NCBI GenBank assembly: GCA_009760885.1
Contig: CM019719.1
Coordinates: forward strand, 24,512,084-24,576,083
Length of the DNA stretch: 64,000 nt
DNA from: Achatina immaculata
Lineage: Eukaryota; Mollusca; Gastropoda; Stylommatophora; Achatinidae
Direction: 5' to 3'
The translations under genes were made by a program, and so were the position numbers. Numbering within the stretch: position 1 is the first letter of the stretch; the number at the start of each line of letters is the position of its first letter. The notes beneath the pieces were generated by a model. The model made no database searches. It was not told the origin of the DNA and saw only the letters and a list, made by a program, of their open reading frames with translations. This document shows positions 29,961 to 42,040 of this stretch, piece by piece.

Positions 29961-30276
29961 TACTTCACTGATTGGCCTTGTAAGTAGCTGAATCTTCTGT
30001 CCCACACACTGTTCTAGACTTTTTGTACTAGACAGGGCTGTTCCTGTTTCACTTATGTCATTTTACTGGTCATTCAAGACCAATGTCCATAGCATGGCCA
30101 CCACCAATGTCACAATTCTTTAAATCACCATGTATTAGGCTTTTCTATCAATTTCATGTCGAGGAACTTAAAAAAAAAAAGGTGAAATTCCAATATGTTA
30201 AAAGCCATAATAAAAATTTTTTTTTTAAAACGGACTTAATTCCAACTTAACGAAAAAAAAAAAAAAATCATCTTAC

Positions 30277-30325
30277 CTGACTGTCAAAATCCATCATCTC
30301 CTGTCCCCTTGATTTCCAGAAATGT
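30277..30325 (-). CDS. Candidate short exon upstream of CCP110
   Basis: 49 nt between a strong acceptor (TTTATTTTTGTAG) and donor (GTAAGA). Only one frame is open: HFWKSRGQEMMDFDSQ, leaving in phase 0. MMDFDSQ could be the start of CP110, whose vertebrate N-terminus is also short and acidic. If so, the next exon would have to start close to FNELCKTSD at 24.13 kb. It could equally belong to another minus-strand gene. Confidence 0.35.
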
Positions 30326-30512
30326 CTACAAAAATAAATAAAACCAAAATACAACATTTAAAAAGCTCATGAATTCTTCACACAATCAGTATTTCAGAAA
30401 CAGTGTTGTCTCCATGGTTGTGAAGTCTCAACTAGTTTTTTTTTTTTTTTAATGTTCATGAAACTTTATTGCTCATTGCTCTTATTTCAGTGATATATTC
30501 TTATTTCATTCA

Positions 30513-31076
30513 TTTATTTGCATGTCCCTTGTAGAACTTTGCCTCCCTAACAGCATTCCTGTAGGTCTCTCAGTTGTGAGCAAGACGGCCTGCTGCTGAT
30601 ACATCCATTTGCAAATCATCAATGTTTTGCAGCCATCTTCGCCTTGGTCTTCCTCCCTTTCTTTTTCCCATCATGTACCTTCCAAGATGGTCTTCTCTAA
30701 ATTCTCATGATGTTTAAAGTGTCAAAATATTTAAGTTTTCTTTGTTTAATTCTCTTTACTAGCCAGCCTTCTTCACTATTAAGTTCTTGTAGTATGGATA
30801 TATTTGTTTTTTTTTTTTTGTGTCCATGATATTTGAAGAACTCTTCTGTAGCATTTACATTCAAAGACATTTATGGGTTTCTTAGCTGATTTGTTAAGAG
30901 TCCAGGTCTCATAGGCATATGTTGCGATGAAAAAGATGCATGCCCTTAAAAATCTTATTTTTGTGGTTCTGTCTGTTCCTCTCCACAGATTCTTTATTTG
31001 TTTTACTTTCTGAAGAGCGACAGATGTCCTTTTAATTTTAATTTTTAATGTATATATCAAATGTTTGAATTTCACT
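30513..31076 (-). mobile_element. LINE family C, 3' part
   Basis: The minus strand reads LQKVKQIKNLWRGTDRTTKI, FLRACIF, ETWTLNKSAKKPINVFECK and CYRRVLQISWTQKK, then the RRRWLQ and YRNAVREAKF end module. One frame shift is visible. It matches 48258-48865. Confidence 0.88.
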
Positions 31077-31854
31077 CATTCTGTCACACAGCAATAGGCA
31101 GCAACAGAGACCTGTGAGACATCAAGATTATCATTATAAATCAACAATTATATTCAAACTTATTTTCACAGGATGTTATTAATCCGTTCATGCGCTGATT
31201 CCAAATCAAAACTTAGCAGTCACACGCTGATCTGTAAACTGAGATGTCTTGACAGATCTTTCTGAGAGAGGTTTTTGTTAGCTTCTGTTCAGTTTTGCAA
31301 GTTTTGTTTACTCTTTGCCCGTCGGTATATAAACTGACACATGCTGCCACCAGCTACGTTTCACTGCTCCAGTTTTAGAACCTGGTCAGTCAAATTATCT
31401 GTTTAAATTCTGATCAGCCCACATGAGGTAATACTAGGTAATTTAAACTACACTAGCTTTTGGCGTCAAGGTTTTATCAGAGATCTGAAGACTGCTTCCT
31501 GGCTCCATCTAAAAATTCCATCTTGGGAATCTCTGCAATGTTAAATGTTAGGTAGTTGCTACAAGCAGAATCTTTGATTAATAAATGAGTTATGAAGTTA
31601 CATTAACTGTTAAAATTTTTAAGTTTCCTTTGGTGAAAGCACTCACTCCCCGCTAAGAGAAGCCATATGACCAGTCATGACATTTTGATTGTGTGAAGTC
31701 TCAACTAAGTCAGTAGGAATGTACTACTTATGAAGGAGTTGAAGCTGAATAACAGAACAGCACACAAACCATAGTTAAAAGTTTGGCTTAAACCACTTGT
31801 TGCTCCATATCCAAAACTCTAATTTTTATCTACAAAAAAAAAAAAAAAAGACGG

Positions 31855-32078
31855 CTGAAGAAGGCTGCTATATTCTATGCTAAGTTCTTCTAAGAATCAA
31901 ATATATTAACAGACTAGTGGTTTTAAAAGTTCCTTTTTATGCTTATTTATTATTTTGTCTCCCTGAAGAAGGCTGCTATATTCTATGCTAAGTTCTTCTA
32001 AGAATCAAATATATTAACAGACTAGTGGTTTTAAAGTTCCTTTTTATGCTTATTTATTATTTTGTCTCCCTGAAGACC
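31855..32078. repeat. Tandem duplication of ~112 bp
   Basis: CTGAAGAAGGCTGCTATATT to GTCTCCCTGAAG occurs twice in direct orientation, nearly identical. No coding content. Confidence 0.93.
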
Positions 32079-32224
32079 TCTTGCACAAACACTGATATGC
32101 TTGTTGCCCTTGGATCGTATTATTTCCCTTGATGTTTCCTTCCTCTTATGCTCTTACCGCCTATCATACAACTGCAAAGTACATTTTCACCTATCTCTAT
32201 TTTTAATTTTTAAAACATCTTTCC

Positions 32225-32645
32225 CATCACAACATATGCCTGTGAGACCTGGACACTTAACAAAACAGCTGAGAAACACATAAATGCCTCTGAATGTAAA
32301 TGCTACAGAAGAGTTCTTTAAATATGGATACAAAAAAGAACAAATATATCCATACTACAAGAATTTACTTTTGAAGAGGGCTGGCTAGTAAAGAGGATTA
32401 AACAGAGAAAACTTAAATATTTTTGGACGCATTAAACGTCATGATAATTTAGATTAGCCCGTCTTGGAAGGGTACAAAATGGGAATAAGAATGAAAGGAA
32501 GACCAAGGTGGAGATGGCCACAAGACATCATTGATAATCTGCAAATGGATGCATCAGCGGCAGGGCATCTTCATTACAATTGAGAGGCCTACAGGAGAGC
32601 TGTTAGGGAGGCAAAGTTCCGCAAGGGACATGCAAATGACTGACT
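32225..32645 (+). mobile_element. LINE family C, 3' part
   Basis: Begins ACATATGCCTGTGAGACCTG (frame CETWTLNKTAEKHINASECK) and ends GCAAGGGACATGCAAATGAC + TGACTG. A (TA)n(CA)n microsatellite at 32655-32696 follows, then the left end of the Tigger element. Confidence 0.88.
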
Positions 32646-32655
32646 GAAAGCAATT

Positions 32656-32696
<41 letters not shown>

Positions 32697-33829
32697 CGTT
32701 GAACCTACTTAATATCACATCGCTTTATGTCACCACCTGGATACTGTCACATAAATTTGTATCCCCAGCCAACTCCCATAAGTAATTAATGGGCTTTACT
32801 CCCATTAATATCAACTTGCTTATTGCCACAGATCAGTTAATGCCATGGTATTTCTGCACCCAGAGGAGCTAAAGACTCCACTTTGTATCACAGAATGGGC
32901 AAGGTACAAACATCTCACAAAGTTTTATCAGCTTCACGATTCATCAAAGAAGAGGCCAGCCATTTGATCACCAAGTAATTGCTACATCAACCTTTTGAAC
33001 AAGTGGGCACTGAAACTCATGTGGTGTGAATGAAAGGCTTACCACACCCACCCTTTCGTGATTAAAATCTGGCTTTTCTTAATGGTCACTGGCTTCTTTA
33101 TCAAGACGTGGGCGGTGTTAAATTGGCAACATGAGGTGATAGTTAGCAGACTCAAATAGTGTACTGTGAATTGTGTAGCTGGGAACTTCTCTCTGGTTCT
33201 CATTGTGATAGATAATGGCTACTAAACGCAAATGTGTTGATCTGGATTTGAACACTAAAATGGATACTGTGAAGCAAATTGATGAAATATTTACAAGAAA
33301 GGACACAGCGGATAAATTTGAAATTGAGACAAAACTGAATGAGACTTGCATTTAGTTAGGTCAAACTGCAAGCGAAGGTGTGTGAGTTCCGACATGGAGA
33401 TTGAGTGTGCTCTGCTGAAATGGTTCAAACAGACATGTTCTGCATGGATACTGAGTGTGCTCTGCTGAAATGGTTCAAACAGACACGTTTTGCACAGCTG
33501 CCTGTGTACGGTCCTATGCTGGCAGAAATCGCAGAATGTTTTGTGAAAGAAATGGATATGACTGACTGGAAGTGTTCAAACGGCTTTCTTGAGCGCTTTA
33601 AGAAATGCAACAACATAACATTTAAGGTCACTTCAGGTGAAGCAGCCCAAGTTAACACCGATGTCATTAATGATTGGATTTCTCACTTGCCAAAATTTCT
33701 GGATGCATGCAGCTCAGATCACATTTTTAACATGGGTGAAACGGGTGTGTTTTATAAACTGCTACCGAAAAGGAATTTGTGCTTTTTTGATGAGAAGTGC
33801 CTCAGTGGCAAACGTTCTAAAGAACAGCT

Positions 33830-35250
33830 TCTTCTTCTTCTTTGTTCACTTCTACCACCAAGACCGCCCTGTGATCCTACTGAATTTACTCCTGTGGTCC
33901 TCGTTAAGTCCCGTGGTCCCCCGTAGGACTACATGAGATCCCCGAGAGGACCACAAGAGGTTCAGAGTATCTCAGGGCTTGAGCCTGTATTCTTGGTGGG
34001 TCTCAGAAGTGGGATTGTGTGACACAGTAGTTTTCGTTGCACCAGTTTAGTCTAGAGTTGGACTTTCTCACTGGAAGACCTCGACGTGTTTTGGATATCA
34101 GTATATCCCCACTGGGTGAGAGGTGGTAGCCCACCCAGGCCAGAGTTGGACTTTCTCACCGGAAAACCTCGACGTGTTTTGAGATAACCGTGTATCACCG
34201 CCGGGTGAGAGGTAGTTGCCCATCCAGCCCAGTGTTGGACTTTCCCACCGGAAAACCTCAGCGTGATTAGGATACGCATACATCCCCGCCAGGTGAGAGG
34301 TGGTTGCCTATCTAGACTGCCCTGGTCCAGTGTCTCCGACTTCAGCATTTTGTGGTCGTGGCCGCTACCCTTCCTAGTTGTGACCAGGATGAAGCTTTTG
34401 TCCAGGAGGACGAGTCCTCGCCACTAGTGACTTCCACCCCTGGGTTGAGCCGGTTTAGGCATATTATCCCAGTATGGGTGTGTTTGGGACATGACCGACC
34501 TCTAGAACAGAGGTACCTTGACATGCTTAGCCTTCAAGTTTCACCCCTGGTATGAGCCGGTTTAGGCATATTTCACCAGTGTAGGTGTATTTCGGGCGTG
34601 GCCAACCTCTAGAGCAGAGGTGCCGTGGTATGTGTAGCTCTCGTAGCGATACTACTGGACATACCGATTACATTTCACTTTATCCTTTCCTTCACCTTTT
34701 CACATCGGCGCCGCACAGCAACCCTTATTTCTTTTTCCGCATTTTCTTCCTTGACCGGGAGGAGCTTCACTCCACGCGCGGCATTCGAAGAGTCTTGCCA
34801 GCAGTGTCTTAACCTCTTGGTTAAGCCGCTTCATGCATTTCACCCGATATGACTGCACTCAGGACATGGCCGACCTCCAGACCAGAGGTGCCGTGATTTG
34901 ACTGTTTGCTTCGCTTTATCCTTTCTACCACCTTTTCCGCAGTGATGTCATGCGGCAACCCCATTTGCACCTTTCTTCATTGGCCGGGAGGAGCACCGTT
35001 CCACGCACAGCAGATGAAGAATCTCACCAGCAGCGGTAGATGAACTACCAAACGTGCCACTCATCTACCCTAAGTGTCTGGTTTTTAGGCACCAGATATT
35101 CGCCTTCGCCCCTCTCCTGTCAGTTTAAACAGTTCTGCCACGGGAAGGCCAGGAGCTGGACTTGACTGCCAGAGGCTGTTTGAGACGCAAGCCATTGGAG
35201 TGGAGATCGAATTCTCCACCCCACCTCCGGCAATAACAGTGCTTAGAACC
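33830..35250 (-). mobile_element. GAA-tailed retroposon, full-length, inside Tigger
   Basis: About 1.42 kb between 12-bp direct repeats TAAAGAACAGCT at 33818-33829 and 35251-35262. The (GAA)n tail is on the minus strand, next to 33830. Excision joins the transposase frame KRSKEQ to LSCAVT. It holds about three 88-bp units and the TTTAGGC-type repeats. Confidence 0.95.
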
Positions 35251-35494
35251 TAAAGAACAGCTGTCATGTGCTGTAACATGTCTGGCACTGAGAAGACTCC
35301 GCTGCTTGTTATCACAAAGAAACAAAATCTGCGGTGCTCCAAGAACGTAAAGAGCCTGCCCGTCACTTACATGGCCAACCTGCATGTTCGGATGACAAGT
35401 GAACTGTCTGAGGATTGGGTAATTTCTTTCGACAACAAAATGAACCGAATGAACAGAAAAGTTTTTTTGTTCGTTGACAATTGTCCAGCACACA

Positions 35495-35918
35495 TGGACT
35501 GGATGGGCAACCACCTCTCACCCGGCGGTGATACACGGTTATCTCAAAACACGTCGAGGTTTTCCGGTGAGAAAAGTCCAACTCTGGCCTGGGTGGGCTA
35601 CCGCCTCTCACCCAGCGGGGATGCACTGATATCCTAAACACGTCGAGGTCTTCCGGTGAGAAAGTCCAACCCTAGACTAAACTGGTGCAATGAAAACCAC
35701 GGTGTCACGCAATCCCGCTTCTGAGACCCACCAAGAATACAGGCTAAAGCACTATGATACTCTGAACCCCTTGTGGTCCTTTCGTGGATCTCGTGTGGTC
35801 TATTTTGGACCACACAGGGGACCACGGGACCTAACGAGGACCACAGGCGTGAATTCAGTAGGATCACAGTGCGGTTTTTGGTGGTAGAAGTGAACGAAGA
35901 AGAAGAAGAAGAAGAAGA
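35495..35918 (+). mobile_element. GAA-tailed retroposon, 5'-truncated, inside Tigger
   Basis: 424 bp between 12-bp direct repeats GTCCAGCACACA at 35483-35494 and 35919-35930. It starts within the 88-bp array and ends GGTGGTAGAAGTGAAC then (GAA)n on the plus strand. Excision restores DNCPAH followed by TDVTN in the transposase. This copy fixes the orientation: truncation at 5', (GAA)n at 3', as expected for target-primed reverse transcription. Confidence 0.96.
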
Positions 35919-36874
35919 GTCCAGCACACACTGACGTCACCAATCTGATGACTACAAAGCTTGTTTTCCTGCCACCTAACACAACCAGCATGATGCAGCC
36001 TTGTGACCAAGTTATCATTTATGCCTTCAAGCAACAGTACACAAAGCAAATAGTGTGTCATGTGCTGTATGCTGTAGAACAAAAGTCTGTCATTGAGATC
36101 GACATCAAGATAGCAATTAATTTTATGCATGCAACATGGAATAGCGTCAGTCAGTCAACAATTGTGAACTGCTTTCATAAATTGCAGTTTACTTTCTTGT
36201 CCGAGCCAATGACCAATACAAATGCCAGCGATATTTGTGACGCTCCCCTGGACTTGATCACAGATGAAGAGTGGGCAGCAATTTCTGATGGAAGTGCCAC
36301 ATTTGATCAGTTTGTTTCAGTTGATGATGGCTTGCTATCAATGGAAATATATTCAGTCAAAGAGATTGTCGCTAGTTACAGTAAAGGCAAGGTACACAGT
36401 GATGCCAAGGATAGTGCTGATAACGTCAGTGAGTCCACGGACCAGATGCCCACCAAAACTGTTTCTTATGCTCAGTCTGTAAGCATGTTCAAGACTGTGT
36501 GCTCATTCATTTACAGTATGCCTGACGTGATGCAGGATGTTTTTTGGTGCTCTATCATCTTTAAATGACTTTTTTTATTAACAGACAGTTATCACTACAC
36601 AATGCAAAATCACACATTTTTAGTACTACTGCTGACAAGTCAGATTCTGTTTAATTATAGAGTTTTCTATATTGTAAGACTAAGACTTACTGTATTTTGT
36701 GATTAATATACTTCGTGATTAGTACATATTGTGTCCAATGATGATAGCTTTGGCTGTTTGTTATTTGATAGCCCAGTTAAATCCTTTTTAATGGACTCCT
36801 GTTTATGTCAACTTCGCATACTGACATCACATTTTGACGGTCCCGACAATGTGACATTAAACATGGGTTCGAAT

Positions 36875-37460
36875 ATACATATATATATAATAAGCATGCA
36901 GGAAACTCTCTACCGCAGAGAGCGGAACAACAACACAACTCCTTCAGATCATCAGAGGAAGTACCCCCCCTCAGACACGTGTTTCAGCCCTATTAAACTC
37001 ATGACACTCTAAGGGGGGTGGACCCCTCTGGGTCATGACTCCCAGAGGTCTTGTGAGTTGTTGCTTTTTTTTTTTTTCCCGGTCCCAGGATTGAACCTAT
37101 GATCTTCTAATTGCCACTGCACTTTTTGAAGTGCGTCTTTAGCGATTTAGCTATGGAGGACTGGTATTGGTTGTGGCAAATGAAATTACTTATGTTCCCA
37201 ATGCTTGTTTCACATACTCCACAGCCAGCATGAGGAATTTTCTGCTAAGTTAACATACTGCTGTAATAAGCACTGATAATTAATTAATATTTGCATTTAC
37301 AACATACTACTAAGCCCAAAGGTTGGGGGTGCAGTCAGGTCATCACTCCATGGATGGAAGATGAAAGGCCAAAGAAGTCAGAGGGTGAAAGGAGGCCCAT
37401 AGGATGGCTGAAGGCAGTGGATTATATTCCTTAATGGAGTTGTCCTCCAGTTGAAAAGTA
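36875..37460. other. Spacer with a possible SINE head
   Basis: No gene. At 37070-37160 the minus strand reads ATAGCTAAATCGCTAAAG and GGTTCAATCCTGGG, resembling tRNA A and B boxes, so a third tRNA-like SINE head is possible. 37466-37532 (minus) is a short fragment of the common SINE tail. Confidence 0.4.
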
Positions 37461-37699
37461 AAAAAAAAAAAGCGAAGGTAATCCTGTCATGCCTTGACAT
37501 GGGGATATGGTGTTAGGGCCCATATTTTCATCCAGCTGAAACAGATGCAAAAATGGGTACTTGATAAGTTGTGCTGAGGAATATTTCCTGTGAAGACAGA
37601 AAAAATATCTGCCGGCATGGTGAAACTGTTACATTTGATGATGAAAAAAATGCAATATAACATACAACCCAGATCAGAGCCCAGTTATCCCTTACCAAC

Positions 37700-37875
37700 A
37701 AAAAAAAAAATTGTAATGGATTCCTGCACACTGCAGTGTTTGGGGAAATGAAGCAGCTGACAAACTTGCTAAAGCTGGTACAAAAAAAAAAAGAGAACAA
37801 TTCCTACAGAGAGTATCACAAGAAGATGCAAAAATGCTAATGAAAGAAAAATACAACTCTGTATAATACAGACAA
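37700..37875 (+). mobile_element. RNase H domain fragment of a LINE
   Basis: Decayed frame reading NGFLHTAVFGEMKQLTNLLK in one phase, with WGNEAADKLAKAGT clear in another; the family motif is HCGVWGNEAADKLA. It is the end of an RNase H domain from a LINE of the same broad type as 57.1-58.3 kb. Confidence 0.65.
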
Positions 37876-37894
37876 AGACTGCAGTTTCTGTGAA

Positions 37895-40260
37895 GAAAAC
37901 ATGATGACCATAGGAGGGGTAATTTTCCAACATAAAAACATACATAAAGTGACTTGGAGGACCCCAGATAAAACCACAGAAAACCAAATTGATCACATAC
38001 TAATAAACAACAAGTGGAAACGATCACTACAAGATGTGAGAGCAAGGAAAAGATCAGATGTAGGAAGTGATCACAACCTTCTGGTAGCAAAAATAAAGCT
38101 AAAATTAAGGAAAGCCAAAATCGAAGAACACAGAAAGGCACGTTCTTATACAGCAAAACTGAAAGACCAGCAAACAAGGAATAAATTCTCAATAGTACTT
38201 AAGAACCACTTCAGTGTCCTACAAGACAAAGCAGTAATGTCCATACTAGAGTTCAATGAAACACTACAGGAAACAGCAAAAGAGGTGCTGGGATATCAGA
38301 AATGGAGAAAAGAGGAATGGATAAGCAAGACCACATGGGAAAAAATAGAGCAAAGAATGGAAAGCAAGAAAAAATTACTGAACACCAAATCACAAAGGCT
38401 AAAAGAAAAAGTTTTAAGTAATTATGCACAAAAAGACAAAGAAGAGAAGGAACCATGCCATCAAGATAAACATCAGTACTATGACAACTTTGCAGAACCA
38501 GCAGCATATGCAAATGACATGAAAACCATATACAAAATCACACAGAAGATGACAGGTAACTTAGCACAAGATGTGAGAGTGCAATAGAGACACATAAGGG
38601 ACAACTGATCAGTGGAGAAAGAGAAAAAATTGAAAGATGGAGAGAACACTTTAACACCCTACTAAACAGAACACAAGCAGCACAAACAATAGACATACTT
38701 GAAGCAAAAACGGAACTAAACATCGATACAGGACCAATAACAATAAGTGAAGTAAAGGAGGCGATAAAGAAGCTAAAAGTAGACAGGGCACCAGGTGAAG
38801 ATGAAGCGACTGCTGAGATGTTGAAAGATGAAGAAACAGAAATACCAAAACAACTCTGCTGGATACTACAACAAATTTAGGATCTAGAAAAAGCTCCAGA
38901 GGAGTGGAAAACTGGCCTTATAGTAAAACTACCAAAGAAGGGTGACCTCAGAGATTGCGGGAACTGGAGAGGCATTACCCTACTGCCATTCACCAGTAAA
39001 GTATTTTGCAGAATAATCATCAACAGAATTGTAACAGTACTTGAGGGAAAACTCTGGAAAGAGCAGGCAGGATTTAGGAAAGGAAGATCATGGATAGACC
39101 ACATATTTGTACTTAGACAAATATTAGAGCAGGCAAATGAGTGGCATAGCACAACATATGCACTGTTTATAAATTTTGAGAAAGCCTTTGACAGTGTCAA
39201 CAGAGATGCACTGTGGAAAATTCTAAGATGGCATGACCTCCTACATAAGATAGTGAGTGTCAGCAAAGCCCTATACAAGGGTTTTAAATGCAAAATGATC
39301 TGTGGAGAACACACCTCCAGCAGCTTTAGTGTACAAACAGGAATGAAGCAGGGATGTGTACTATCACCAACATTAATCATCTTGGCAGTAGACTGGTAAT
39401 GAAGGAGGCAACATCAGACAAATGCAGAGGATTACAATGGACCCTTGACACAGTGCTGGAGGACCCTGACTATGCAGGCGATATTTGTCTATTATCAAGC
39501 AGCCACAAAGATATGCAAGATAAAATAAACAAGCTAACTCAGAATGCAAACAACACAGGATTAAAGATCAACGTAGGAAAGACAAAGTTAATGAGCAAAA
39601 TGTGAACAACAGAAATGTACTGAGAGTAGATAACAAGTTAGTGGAGGAGGTCAATGAATTTGTATACCTTGGCAGCAGAGTAGTAGAAAATGGAAACAGC
39701 ACAGAGAACATCAACAGCAGACTTAGTAGAGCAAACCAGGCTTTTGCAATGCTGCAGACTATATGGAAATCTAAAAAACTAAGAATGAAGATGAAACTCA
39801 GGATATTTATGAGTAATGTTCTAAGTGTACTACTCTATGGAAGTGAATGCTGGAAAATCACCAAAACCATAGAAAAGAAGCTGAATTCTTTCCAGACTGA
39901 ATGTTTATGAAGAATTAGAAGAATATATTTTGGCCAAACACCATAATAAGATCTTGTTGGCAGAAATGTAGATAAAGCCACAGACGGCAGTTATTGAGGA
40001 AAGATGCTGGGGATGGTTGGGACATGTGCTCCAAATAACTGACAACTCACTACCAAAAATAGCACTAAGATGGACACCACATGTCAATAGAAGTAAGGGT
40101 AGACCAAAAGAGACATGGAGAAGAACAAAAGAAAGGATGCTGAGCAATAGAGGGCTCACCTGGGCAAGAATGCAGGAAAAAAGGTAAAGGATAGGCGTTT
40201 GTGAAAACCCTTGCGGAAGCCCCATGTGCCCTTGGCACTTAAGGTTCAGAGAGAGAGACA
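37895..40260 (+). mobile_element. LINE family B, endonuclease end to 3' tail
   Basis: The longest LINE here. The C-terminal endonuclease motif TTENQIDHILINNKWKRSL and VGSDHNLLVAKIKLKL is followed by reverse transcriptase blocks: KLKVDRAPGEDE, DCGNWRGITLL, KEQAGFRKGRSWIDHIF, NFEKAFDSVNRDAL, GMKQGCVLSP and DYAGDICLL (family YADDI). The C-terminal ORF end and an (AG)n/(GACA)n tail follow. Frameshifts and stops (for example before LEKAPEEW and after AVDW) make it inactive. An RTE-like clade is likely from the endonuclease, not proven. Confidence 0.9.
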
Positions 40261-40599
40261 GACAGACAGACAGAGAGGGAGGGAGAGAGAATACAGACAG
40301 CAGATAACCCAACGATCCATTCTGAAGCTAAACAAAACACAATAAACCATAACTTTCAAAAGAATCTCATTTTGTATGTGTGTAGGAGAGAGAGAGAGAG
40401 AGAACAAGAGAGTGGCAGAATGGGGAGTGAAAGAGGCATTTTGAGCAATGGGAAAAGTGAGGGACAATGAGAGATTCATTCTTTGTAAGAGAAAGAAAAG
40501 TTAACAGAAACTGAGTTTTGTTTTGTTCTTGTTGAAACAGTTTCTCCGGTACGTTGCGCTGGACGATAATGATGACGCGTCGTTTATCTGTAATCCATT

Positions 40600-40965
40600 A
40601 TTTAATCCTCGGCATCAAGTGGAATGAATTCAAGAACAATGCAGAGATAAGACAGATGACTGAACAACAACCAGTCTCATGGGTGATCAGGAAAAGGAGA
40701 TGGACATATGTTGGTCACTTGATGAGAAGAAATGATCAGAGAATCCCAAAACATGCTATCAAGTGGAACACAACAGGCCGAAGAAAAAGGGGCAGACCGC
40801 GTGAAACTCTGAAGAGGATATTATTAAGAGAGGCCAAGTTAACAGGCATAAAATCCTTTGATGAGGTTGAAAGACTCGCCGAAGACAGGAAAAATTGACG
40901 AACTACTTTGCGAGCCCTATGTGACGTTTAACGGCACGGGAAGGATATAAGATAAGATATAGGTA
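40600..40965 (+). mobile_element. LINE family A, 3'-end fragment
   Basis: Frame GIKWNEFKNNAEIRQMTEQQ, then SWVIRKRRWTYVGHLMRRND and TGRRKRGRPRETLKRIL. It ends GTTTAACGGCACGGGAAGGA plus TATAAGATAAGAT. Confidence 0.92.
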
Positions 40966-41130
40966 CTTTCATCGAACAGCTAAAATATACCTGTGTAAAA
41001 GTTTGCTAAGTTCAGACAATTATTGGTTGCCAACTGTTAGCACAAGTTATCTATAAAAGTTCTCCAACTGTGATTGCCGGCATTTTGAAAACAAGATTTT
41101 TGGAATCCATTACAGTTGTTGTAAACATAA

Positions 41131-41206
41131 AATCTGATTGGGCAGTTTTCTCAGAACAGGCCAATGAAACAAAAGTAATAGTTTTTACTTTTATCAATAT
41201 AAAAGG
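41131..41206 (+). promoter_or_regulatory. Candidate core promoter for the ankyrin gene
   Basis: A consensus TATAAAAGG at 41198-41206 is preceded by CCAATG (41161) and an inverted CCAAT (ATTGG, about 41138). Transcription would start near 41230, about 560 bases before the first candidate ankyrin exon. Confidence 0.4.
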
Positions 41207-41792
41207 AGTGAAAGATTCGAAAGAATTTCATTTCGTGTAAGAAATCTATAGTTAATTCCTCCAGGTTTGCTACTGTTTACTACTTTTTATTATCATTGTT
41301 TATTAATATTAAAACAAATAAATTATTAGAAGATAATAAGGTAGCTAATATATCAAATTTTAAACGTATTATTATAATTTAAAATAACAAATTATTCCTT
41401 GTAGTTATAGATGAAAATGGCTGATACCTGCAGAACTGATATATGAAATAGGTATATATGGTTTAACTGTTTTATTACGCATTCACTGAAAGTAATGAAC
41501 TGCTGTATTTTGTAATGATCGGGAAATTCATTCATTGCTGTTGTTCACTAGTAGTTGTGATGAAGCGTAGTAAACGATTCTACGTGAAAATATTTTTAGT
41601 TTTCTCTGAATTTAACTAATCTTATGCTAAGTCACATTCATGAGTTTAATTTATGAAAGCATTCTCAGTTGAATATGAGCTGAATGTAAACATATGTAGA
41701 ACAGTAAGAACATCTGTAGCCAAACTAATATCAAAGAAATGACCTTCGTCTTTTTCCATCCTGACAAGTCTGGAAGACTGTTTTTACCGTAG

Positions 41793-41861
41793 GGCAATGT
41801 CAGCAACTTGTACACTCCACTTTCCTAAAAAAGATCAGTAGCATAAAACTGCTCCTTGAAG
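41793..41861 (+). CDS. Candidate upstream exon of the ankyrin gene
   Basis: Follows TTTTTACCGTAG and reads CQQLVHSTFLKKISSIKLLL then E, which fits the helix-turn-helix of an ankyrin repeat (LVHSTFLKK..SIKLLLE). It ends with one base before GTCTGT. That base completes GAT at the start of the next exon (DVNVQD), the usual repeat boundary, although the HGA of a typical repeat would be missing. The donor is weak. No in-frame ATG is present, so a first exon must lie upstream. Confidence 0.4.
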
Positions 41862-42040
41862 GTCTGTATACCACGCCTCTATGTCTTATGTGACTGTCTA
41901 GCTATGACTGTGCTATTCCAGTGTTCATTTTCCATGTCTGAATTCTGTGTTGACATGATTACAAAACTATGATGTTCATTTTCTATGTCTGAATTCTGTG
42001 TTGACATGATTACACAACTCTGATTTTTATTTTCTGGCAG

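Larger units (their letters stand above)
33215..36568 (+). pseudogene. Broken Tigger-type transposase gene
   Basis: Starts MATKRKCVDLDLNTKMDTV and stops after about 46 codons. It resumes after a 55-base tandem duplication (GAGTGTGCTCTGCTGAAATG twice) at about 33403. A further frame change follows at TCATGTGCTGTAACATG (about 35265), plus the two retroposon insertions. The loss of the first catalytic Asp (GET in place of DET) also argues against activity. Related proteins are DDE_1 superfamily pogo/Tigger transposases of about 500 residues. Confidence 0.88.
32697..36872 (+). mobile_element. Tigger/pogo-like transposon, interrupted twice
   Basis: The ends are imperfect inverted repeats: GTTGAACCTACTTAATATCA on the left, and GTTCGAACC-like when the right end near 36872 is read inward, with TA-rich flanks. 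The transposase remnant is in three blocks: 33215-33829, 35263-35494 and 35931-36568. It shows an N-terminal helix-turn-helix (MATKRKCVDLD), a CENP-B-like domain (ALLKWFKQTRFAQLPVYGP) and a DDE domain with IFNMGETGVFYKLLP, LFVDNCPAH and PPNTTSMMQPCDQ. The first catalytic Asp (family NADETG) is Gly here, with an early stop and frameshifts, so it is dead. The gaps are two GAA-tailed retroposons whose removal restores continuity. Confidence 0.9.

Noticed and set aside
37528..38192. Hydrophobic minus-strand frames that look like membrane proteins
   Set aside because: They are antisense to an A-rich LINE coding strand, which gives Phe/Leu-rich shadows.
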